Source: Branchiostoma floridae (lineage: Eukaryota > Chordata > Leptocardii > Amphioxiformes > Branchiostomatidae). From it: a stretch of DNA of 64,000 nt. Location of the stretch: contig NC_049985.1 of NCBI RefSeq assembly GCF_000003815.2, forward strand, positions 2,113,645 through 2,177,644, given 5' to 3'. Shown here piece after piece: positions 55,736 to 64,000 of this stretch. How positions within the stretch are numbered: position 1 is the stretch's first letter; the number at the start of each line of letters is the position of its first letter. Below the pieces are notes generated by a model. It did no database searches. It was not told the DNA's origin and was given only the letters and a program-made list of their open reading frames with translations. The position numbers were made by a program, and so were the translations under genes.

Positions 55736-58242
55736 GGACTGCCTTGGGAATTTCTGGTTCTTCATCAATGTCAAAACCTGCATGATATGAATGTTTTTCA
55801 AGTGTGTCATCAAAAATTCATCTATAATCATTGTATTCACGTGCATAAATGTATGACTTACAGGTCCATGAAAATGCAAAATGAAGAAGAAATGAAATTT
55901 GACAAAATTTATGTTCTAATTTTTTGGGAAAGCAGTCTGGCTTGATAGATGTGTTTTATTGAGTACTCTGCAAAGCATATGGGAAACATTTTCTCAGAAC
56001 TTCGTTGTTGGTGTCATAATTTCATAATACCTGTAGAAAGTAAGTGTTAAAGAGTTGCAATATTGCAATTTTCATGTAGAACTGAAAAGGAGAGAGGCTT
56101 GACGAGACTCTTAGAATGTAATAAAATTATTGAATTCATTATTGGTTTGAATTCTTGTGACTAATGGCAAGAAAGGGAACAGCTTTCAACTTTTATCATC
56201 ATACACAGGTAACAGTTACATGTACTTATGACAAGTAACTGGACAAAACTGGAAACGGTCAGATATTTGAGATAGCATCCATCATTATATCGTGAACAAT
56301 TCACGATAAAGTGACATTCGTACACAGGTTGTTCGACCAGTAACTGGACAAGCCTGGAAACGGTCAGACATTAAAGACTTCATCCGCCTTCTTTCATCAG
56401 TGACATTCATCATCATATCCTGAACAATCCATAATAATTTGACATGCATCTACAGCATCCTAAGTGCCTGGTACGTACGAGCCAGCTAGTTGATCCCGGC
56501 CCTTCCCTGACTTACCCTTACTCACGCGGAACCCGATAATAGTTTTGTTTTGAAACAGTCCACTCTAGCGTGGTTCCGAATAACCCCAGAGTTAATCACT
56601 TTCCTTGCTCGACAAGTCACCTGACACATTCTCATCAACTACCACCTTATTTTTGGCTTCCGTTTCTTCCTTTACGACTGTTTAATGATTTTGTTTTGAT
56701 GTGGTCTCACTCGAGCATGCGAGCTTCATGACTTGGTTTTTGATTAAAGCGCATTTTGTTCGAGAGTTTTCTAGGGCGTCCATTTTTAGCGACATGTGCT
56801 TCTTCATGCATGTGAGCTTCGTGACTCGACTTTAAAGTAAACCCTCTTGGAAGTCTTAAGAAACTTCCAAAACAATGTTGAAATGCTAAGTTAAACTTAA
56901 ATTTGATATTTTGCACATATTTGACTAAAATTTGTTTAGCTACCATACCATACCTGTTCTAACACATGGCAATTAAGGGGGCTGTTGCCTATGCTAATTT
57001 TATTACATTAAAAGAAGTCAATAGAATGACAGTATCTGCATCTGAGGTATGACATCACTTTTAACAGCTGTTGATCTGTGAAAACAGCAGTTGCAGTTGT
57101 GCATATTGTTCTTTTGAAAAATTGTGCTCCTTTTGAAGTCACATGTTCAGTGTGGCCACTTTTTTGTGGTCCCTTATAGTTTTGCCCAGACAAGGATAAG
57201 AATCCGGATTCTGTCCATAGTGACCACCTGTCCAATTAGGTCAGATTTCATTGTTTCCTTGAATGGTCTTCTTGGACAGTTTTGACTGTATTACACATTG
57301 CTTTTAATAAAGAAATCTATTCAAGACCTTTGAATGGTACTTTGTTCAGTTTTTTCAGGGTATTGAAAGTACAAAAACTCCTGGACAGAAAGAACAGATG
57401 AGTGCTTGTTATCTCACTGAATGAATAGATTGGCTGGATTTGTATAGGTCCTCTTCAACCCATGATGGATACAACCGCACTGTTGTGTAGATCCTGCTCT
57501 TCAAGCCAAATGTAGGAATAATAAAGGTGGTGAAATATTATCCTCACATTTTGATAGCAACCAAAATGACCCGGCCGGAAATTGGGAGGCTTATTTGTAA
57601 CATCAGTGATCAATACGTGCACGCTGTGCTGGGTGCAAAATGAAGCTGTAGACTCCTTAGTGTGTTTTGAGCTGCTAAAAGAAGTTTTTGTTCTTATTCG
57701 AGTTATTGCAGTCACCGTTGTCTGTGTGTTGTAGAAGTTGTGATCAAGTGTTCACATCCAGTGTTGTCTTGAATTTGCTAAAAAAATGTCAACCTGTTTC
57801 AGCAATTACATTGTGACCATTATGAAGAATGTTATTATATCTACAAAGTATTATTTCAGAAGGTATGACATTAAAATATTAGTTTATGGGTTTACGAGCT
57901 GCTAAGGAAGTTTTCTGTGATTATTATGTTCACCAAGAAGGACTGTTTTTCAGGGTGCTTGACGTGTTTTTCTATCAGTGTGTGTCGAAAAAGAGTTCAC
58001 ATCCTGACATAAAGCTGCTACAAAACGTCAAATTGTTTCAGCATACATGCATGTAAAGGAAACCAATTACTCTGTGACCATTATTATATGTTTATTAGAC
58101 AAAAGTAGAATGTTATCTTAATATCAGACATCTACAAAATATTATTTCAGAAGATATTACATTAAATTATTAGTCCTATCATAAAAGATTATCTGTCTAA
58201 AATTATTTCAGACTATATTACATTAAATTATTAGTCTAATTA
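55736..58242. other. Non-coding stretch
   Basis: Two related fragments near 56235 and 56340 (actggaaacggtcaga) belong to a dispersed repeat. A ggtggtcac-type fragment ending ttttgactgta lies at 57150-57292. Two similar segments with catctacaaa and attatttcagaag (about 57838 and 58130) form a loose duplication. No gene recognised. Confidence 0.4.
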
Positions 58243-58806
58243 TCATAAAAGTTTATCTGTGTTAACTTGGTACATAACATTTTCGAAAATGACATAACAA
58301 ATGAAGAATGTATTATCTGTGCCAGAGACTCCTATGGGCAGAGTCATCGAACCAGTAACTGGCTTCTGCCCTTCTATAGTGTCCAAAGTAAAGAAATGGG
58401 AGCTGCTGAGAGCCGTGACTGCTGTCCAGTAGCCTCCACCAGGCCTTCCTACAGGGGTGCGGGGATCGTAGGATTTGGCCAAAACATCGTAAAATTGGCC
58501 ATGGGAATTCAGTCGCTTAGGTTTATGTTCTCCCTCCTGCGAGGCTGACCAACTCCTCTGGTAGCAAATCTCTCCTGGCAAATTATTTCCCCTATAACAG
58601 CCAGCATAGTCAGTCTGGTAGAGACTAGTTGTCCAGAGTTGGATCATCCTTTGTGACAGGAAGGGCCTCAGACGTGATGTAAGCAGAGGTCGGGGGTTGT
58701 TTCCTGACGCCCGCTGGTAGCAGTGATAGGGGAAAACTGGAAACCTGCGATTTCCCTTTCCTTGTGGACAATTGTTTATCCTGATGTAAAACATTAAGCT
58801 GTACAA
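58243..58806 (-). CDS. Hypothetical open frame, 187 codons, unrecognised
   Basis: The longest minus-strand frame outside repeats and the retrotransposon. Composition is protein-like, with aromatic and Gly/Pro-rich blocks such as MIQLWTTSLYQTDYAGCYRG, SYDPRTPVGRPGGGYW and ALSSSHFF. I do not recognise a family. The YQT-Y and RP-GG-W patterns are vaguely like small ciliary or sperm microtubule proteins, which is only an impression. If real it could be a terminal exon, with the true start at a minus-strand acceptor (cgcag or ttccag near 58740) rather than the first ATG. It lies downstream of the last visible KIDINS220 exon, on the other strand. Confidence 0.35.
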   Translation of the reverse strand: MYSLMFYIRINNCPQGKGNRRFPVFPYHCYQRASGNNPRPLLTSRLRPFLSQRMIQLWTTSLYQTDYAGCYRGNNLPGEICYQRSWSASQEGEHKPKRLNSHGQFYDVLAKSYDPRTPVGRPGGGYWTAVTALSSSHFFTLDTIEGQKPVTGSMTLPIGVSGTDNTFFICYVIFENVMYQVNTDKLL

Positions 58807-59430
58807 TTATTATGCTTTTAAACAGTCATACATTATGCTATTTTTGTGTGTATCACACCTGATGTGTGCTCTCGGTATTTGGATTCAAAGATGAGTACCC
58901 AAAGTTCCAGCCTAGTCTGTCTACAAGATGACTTTAAGTTTCCTTTAGCTTTAAGAAAATCAAACTTTTAATCAAACACAGTTTTAGATGTTGAGATGCT
59001 TTTATGCTTCATTGTATGTGAATGAAGTCAAAAATTGTTCAAAACTGAAAGGCTTGGTATACATATATATAAATAACAGTCATTTGATTTTTTTAAAGGG
59101 TCTTACTGAAAAATTTTGTACTTGTATGACAAAATTCCTGAAACAGCTTTTGAATTTGGAGAATGAGTGTGCTTTGAAACTACACTAAATCTTGTACTGA
59201 TCACAAGGCTAACCCACAAATCCCCCAGACTGGCCTGTGTCCTGGATACAAATGTTTGTGTGTGTGTGATTACTAATTTGCAGAAATCCTGAAGTATAAC
59301 TGAAATGTCAAACTAATTACTTACTTAACTTCACTTTGCCAGAGCTAATTGTGGATCCAAATAAGTCAAAGGCTGACTCCAGCCCACAAAGCCCTGACTG
59401 TACACAGACCACATGCCCCCACACAGGAAG
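58807..59430. other. Non-coding stretch with partial dispersed repeat
   Basis: cccacaaagccctgactgta and accacatgcccccacacagg near 59381-59428 match 61235-61283. Otherwise nothing recognised. Confidence 0.4.
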
Positions 59431-59510
59431 ACCGGTGCAATGGCCTAGTGGGTAGAGTGTCCGCCTTGCCTTCAGCACAAATGTCTATAGGTCATGAGTT
59501 CAATCCACCT
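59431..59510 (+). mobile_element. tRNA-like SINE head
   Basis: A-box tggcctagtggg at 59441 and B-box-like gagttcaatcc at about 59496, with tRNA-like spacing of about 55 bp. The right side is interrupted by the inverted-repeat element that starts at 59512. Confidence 0.55.
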
Positions 59511-59511
59511 A

Positions 59512-61013
59512 GGGACCGTACGGCGTTTAGTGAGGGGGGAGGGCCGGTCGCCAGAGGGTCGGGTCAAAAAATTTTTGCATGGCCCTCCCCCCAGGTAAAT
59601 TTTTTTTTGCTAGGCCCTCCCCCCAAGACAAAATATTTTTGCTTGGCCCTCCCCCCTCCTATCAACTTTGAAAAAAATATTCAAGACGGCAATAAAGCAC
59701 TGCGCTCCCATTTGGAAATGTGCTTTGCGTCATACTTTTTCATGATTTTCATCGAGAAGCAGATCTCTCACCCCTAGTAAAAAAAGGAAAACAGAATGGC
59801 TCAAAATATCTGCTAAATAGAGGGATAAATATATGCTTCATAGAGGCATAAATATTTGCTTTATAGAAGCTATTTCATTGTTTTGATATTAAAACAACAC
59901 CTAAAAAGCATTTGTACCTGGATTTCTAGTAGATTTGCGCGACGAAGCGGCGCGCGCCCCGCTCCCTAAATTTACGTATTGCAAGCTCGCGGGCCTGAGC
60001 GGCTTGACGGAAACTATTTTCAACTTACATATATTTTGGACTTTTTCTTGGTTCTGTGGTGGTAATAACGTACGGTAAATCGGGGGGAAAAATGAAAACG
60101 ACAGCACGATTCGACTTCCAAAACTGTAGTGGGGAGGGGGGCGCCGACGCGTGACGCTGATTTTCCCACGGCGGGGTAAGACCGGTCGCCTCTCTCTAGC
60201 CGCCGGCGGGCGTGAGACCGCAGACTTGCAGGAGATCTTTTAGAAATGCCACGCTTTTTTTGCCACGATTTCCTGCATTGCTTTTTTATGGGAAAATTTG
60301 CTGGTTAGATGACATTTCTATGAAAAAAAAAATACGAGGGTTTCAAGTTTTTGAGAACGACGTTCCGAACACCATGTTCGGCGCCAAAGGCACGAAGAAT
60401 CGCAAGGTAGGTCCGGGAGAATTTTGAAATCTTGACCCTCTTAAAAGCTATTTCCTTCAGTTTGAGGAGATATTTTGCTGACAAACAAAGCTAACTTTAA
60501 TAGCATTTCAATTTAGAAATACAAAATTAAATCCCCCCAAAACACATTATCACGATGTCATCAAAGGCGCGAGGCCGGTCACGTCAAAAGGGATCCAGGG
60601 AAATTTGCAAATATTTACCCTTGAGCTCTGAAACGCCATTTCTTACATTTTGAGGGCAATAAGACTAATCTAGAGTTTAATAACATTTCTGTGCGTGAAG
60701 AAGGTTTTCGAGGGCGTCATGCATAAGCCCCGCCCCCTCCCTTTTGCATTTTCACTGTATCCCGAGCGCCAACCTCGGGCGATCCCTTGCAGAGGTCCAG
60801 AAAAATTTTGAAATCTTGACCCTCTGAAACGCCGTTTCTTGGATTTTAAGGGACATATTTTGCTGGCAGACCAAGCTATTTTTTTTTTGCTTGGCCCTCC
60901 CCCCGAGTAAAAAAAAATTTGCTAGGCCCTCCCCCTGGCAAAATATTTTTTTGCTTGGCCCTCCCCCCCCTGGCGACCGGCCCCCCCCCCTCGCTAAATG
61001 CCGTACGGTCCCC
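59512..61013. mobile_element. 1.5-kb inverted-repeat DNA element
   Basis: Left end gggaccgtacggcgtttagt then gaggggg and gggccggtcgcca. The right end is tggcgaccggccc, a c-run, then ctcgctaaatgccgtacggt plus ccc. The inverted repeat spans over 40 bases. Sub-terminal tandem repeats of a 'tttttgcttggccctcccccc' type occur at both ends. CTA lies just outside both ends, a possible 3-bp target duplication. CpG-rich patches and no transposase: non-autonomous. Confidence 0.85.
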
Positions 61014-61089
61014 TATAATACCAAAGACTTCAGAAATGGTGCATACACATCTACTGCATTTCTGCTTAGCACTCAGCATTTGGGAAAGA

Positions 61090-61350
61090 ATATGGAAGTT
61101 GAACAAACTACTACTACCTGTGGACTAGCCCCTTGCTGTAGTGGTTCCACAAAGTTGTGTGGCCCAGGGCTACTGAAATGGAGATGGGCACTGCCCTATA
61201 CACCATACGGTGTGGGAAGAACTTATAAAACTTCAACCCACAAAGCCCCCACTGTACACAAACCACATGCCCCCACACAGGAAATAGCCTGGCTGTGAGG
61301 ACTAACCCCGGTGTGTCTTGTGGTTTGAACTTGACACATGGGGTCATCTC
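61090..61350 (+). mobile_element. SINE-like dispersed repeat, 'gtgtggcccagggct' family
   Basis: gtggactagccccttgctgt and tgtgtggcccagggctactg match 38765-38895. A further block matches 59381-59428. Non-coding. Confidence 0.55.
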
Positions 61351-62371
61351 TGCAGAGTGTTCACTGTTCTTGAACTTGGCAGGCCTTTATTGAGAATACA
61401 TGGTTTGCAGATGTTGTTTTCTTGGCATGCTAAGAGTTTGAGTCAGTGAAAGTGGGAGAGAAGAGAAAGTGATCTTGAACCAGTTTGGCACAGGGAAGAG
61501 CTCATCTTCCACTTATCTTAAGTCATGACAGAAGACAGATGCTATGTACAGCATACAGCTCTTGTGGCAAGCTGAAGTACGATAGACAGTGGACCTCAGC
61601 TTGACTAACAGTGCTTATTCAGCCTTGTAGCAATTGTCCACCAATTTCAACTAAAGTAAAGGACGAATTAAAAAGTATTGCATTGTATGTATGACATTCA
61701 TTTTTTGTATAAGCTTGTGCGGTGACTGCTATTTGTGTATCTATTCTTTTCGCACACGCATGCATACATACATACAGACGAACACACAGATACAAACAAG
61801 CACACTATCAACTTTTACCTTTTTTGAACAACATGTTACTGAGCAAAAGTTATCCAGAAATGGCAAGTGATGTTCTTCATAGTTTAAAACTTACATGCTA
61901 TCTTGAACACTAATGCATACCATCGTAACCATGTTCAGTAGAAAGGAAACACTTCCCAGTATGGTGATGAGGATCACTTCATAAGCCTTTTAGCGTCCCG
62001 TATCAAGGTTACAGGATACATGATGGAGGCTTCTGTCTATTTTTCAGTGGTGGCAGATGAGTCATCACACTATAAATAGAACTAGCTGTTTTTCCAAATG
62101 TTTGTTGAACTGGTGGTACATCCAACATTACTGGACTTCTGAGATGAAGTACATGTACATGTAACCCTCATTCTAAAAATTACATGTACCGGGTAAATAC
62201 AAATGAAAGTATTTTGTTTACAAAATTTTTTAAAACCATTCTAACATAACAAATCCCTTTAGTTAAGTTGAACTGTTAGTTCTTTCACTTAATACCCAAT
62301 TGAACCGCCATGATTCAAAGGACTGCAGTGTTTTCAGGAGGCAAAAGTAGAAGTCGGGTGAGTGACAACAG

Positions 62372-62431
62372 CCAGGATTCGAACTCCTGACCTCCCGCTC
62401 CAGAAGCGGAGGCAATACCCACAGCTCTGTC
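62372..62431 (-). tRNA. tRNA-like remnant (SINE or tRNA pseudogene)
   Basis: On the minus strand cagga gttcgaa tcctg is a perfect T-arm, with a 5-bp stem and 7-base loop. Upstream, tccgc ttctgga gcggg forms an anticodon-type arm whose loop centre would be CTG. A proper D-arm and acceptor stem are not recognisable. Most likely a tRNA-derived SINE fragment, not a working tRNA. Confidence 0.35.
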
Positions 62432-62474
62432 CTCTTCAATCAGACAGTGTAATATACATGTAAAGCCCCTGTTT

Positions 62475-62725
62475 TATCTTCATTCATCACTTGTACCTGT
62501 CACACATGGCAGGGCTCTGTTCTGTTAAATCAAACAGTGCCACATACATAGCCTCCAAAGGGGTAAAATTCAACAAAAAAAGACAATAATTGGCCAGAAA
62601 AGGTCCACACTAAGGCTACAATAAAACTATCGTAATGGTGTCCAAACTCCCTTCAGTTGGCAAACTATTCTCCCTATAGCCTTTATCTTCGTCCATCACT
62701 TGTACCTGTCACACATGGCAGAGCT
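62475..62725. repeat. Two-copy duplication, about 210-bp period
   Basis: cacttgtacctgtcacacat followed by ggcag occurs at about 62488 and 62697, with similar flanks. Non-coding. Confidence 0.75.
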
Positions 62726-64000
62726 CTGGAGTACCGGGGTCAGAAGATTGGGCAGGGCAGATCTGTTGCCATGGTTACCATGCATTAACCTCTAATGATA
62801 TGCTTATGTTACTTATACATGTTGGAATGGAAGTGTCTCTCCCCGAGTTGCAAACTGGAAGACTGTAGAGTATAGACACTGTAATGACAATAGAAACTTA
62901 AGTCTGCCGTGCTTGGTTAAAGAAGATAGTGGAGGTATCTTTTTGGTGCATTGAACCTGCTTGTATAATTGTACATTGTACTGTACATAGGGTTTGTAAT
63001 TTTTTGTCATGATCATGATCAGTGAAAGATTAGCTTTTCAGTAAGCTAAGCTGGATTATCCATTTCAAAGTTTTTCCTGGGGGTTGAATATTAACAGGTA
63101 GCCAGTTTTATCAATGTTCACATATGTGCGTTTGAAGCTTTAAACAGACCGGAGGTTTCAACCTCTTTCAGTGCCCGGATTAAAGCTTCTGTCAGTATTT
63201 GCATCAGTAGAGAAAAATGCAATCATGTACATGACTTGTGTGTGAGAGGATTTAACCATGTTTTGAAAGCTTGACCTTCCACCCCAAGTTTATACTGCTA
63301 TGATTGTTTATGTGTACAGTAACACAAGAAATTCCTCAAGGTGTTGAGTAAATACATGTAATTTCTTGCGTGGGTATTTTCTGTTAAAAGTGAAGTTTCA
63401 ACATACAGTTCAGTTAAACTATACCCAAGGAGGTCCTAAATAGAGCCTTGTAACTGAAGGTTGGAAAAATATGTCTTTGACATTGAATTTTCAAAAAATC
63501 ACTGACTTGGCTGATATGCGCAAAATGAAACCATGCTGAAGAGGTCTCAATCTTTGAGTCCTCAAATCTTTACTACAGTTTTCTACAACTGTGTGTTACA
63601 GGCTTTCTTGCACATATAGAACGAAACTGTGGCATGTCTGTCAACGTGGTTTAGCCTTTGTTAATCAAGTGGAAATACCATGTCAAACTTTTGCCTCCTA
63701 GTTCGCAATTATGTGTTCCATATGGGCATACCAGATTTAGATGTGTAGAAGTGTGTATCTATGTCATGTAAGGGCCTTGTCACATACACTGCATTGGATG
63801 AGGGCATTCTTAGGATAGACTTTGACTTTGACTTTGACTTTGGATAGTTGTGTATATTTCAAAACAAAAAGGGTGCCTTTAAATGTCTGCATGAAAATCT
63901 TGCAATATCAGAAGTAAGAAGTCAAGTTAACCTTCTTATCAATCTTAATTTGCTTATTGCTAGCTACAGATTGTATAAAAGTAAGTGCTCGTCTCCTGTG
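62726..64000. other. Non-coding end of window
   Basis: No exon, RNA gene or clear element recognised. A short (gacttt)n run lies at about 63816-63842. Confidence 0.4.

Noticed and set aside
58267-58548. Plus-strand frame opposite the hypothetical minus-strand frame
   Set aside because: Less protein-like composition than the minus strand; treated as a shadow.
59349-61298. Pro-rich open frames on both strands
   Set aside because: They arise from c-runs and g-runs in the inverted-repeat element ends.

Overview
This is animal nuclear DNA: short exons with GT/AG borders, long introns, many dispersed repeats and one assembly gap of 100 N (44239-44338). A lancelet (amphioxus, Branchiostoma) is the best guess. 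The reasons are a Toll-like receptor with two cysteine-capped LRR blocks, a chordate-like KIDINS220, and several repeat families that I associate with lancelets. The species call is inference.

The main content is one plus-strand gene, an ortholog of KIDINS220 (ARMS, kinase D-interacting substrate of 220 kDa). I can place 28 exons from 8773 to 49054. Together they give 3774 coding bases (1258 codons) with every splice phase agreeing. Exons 1-10 are each exactly 99 bp in phase 0 and each encodes one 33-residue ankyrin repeat. Exon 11 ends the ankyrin block. Exons 12-19 hold the KAP-type P-loop NTPase, with the Walker A motif in exon 12, two pairs of membrane segments in exons 13 and 16, and Walker B in exon 18. 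Exons 20-25 are the conserved region after the NTPase. Exons 26-28 encode a low-complexity His/Ser/Pro-rich cytoplasmic tail. The exon(s) before the first ankyrin repeat and the C-terminal end were not found in the window.

The first visible intron (8872-21465) contains an RTE-like non-LTR retrotransposon remnant on the minus strand (9478-11396) and an intronless Toll-like receptor on the plus strand (12506-15848). The receptor has a signal peptide, LRRs, a cysteine cluster, a second LRR block, a membrane segment and a TIR domain, and its frame is broken once near 13990.

The most unusual feature is that at least eleven KIDINS220 exon edges have been copied locally, with the splice site, into the adjacent intron. 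The clearest case is exon 2. Its last 39 bases plus the GTAAGT donor are repeated as a 45-bp unit, giving 11 near-identical donors in a row, all in frame with the ankyrin repeat. Exon 14 has about 13 downstream copies of its 3' end and three upstream copies of its 5' end. Exons 8, 12, 15, 16, 18, 22, 23, 26, 27 and 28 show the same at smaller scale. Some copies are plausible in-frame alternative exons and others carry stops.

The rest is introns and flanks with MITE-like inverted-repeat elements, tRNA-like SINE pieces, minisatellites and microsatellites. From 49055 to the end I see no further KIDINS220 exon. One minus-strand open frame of 187 codons (58243-58806) may belong to another gene.
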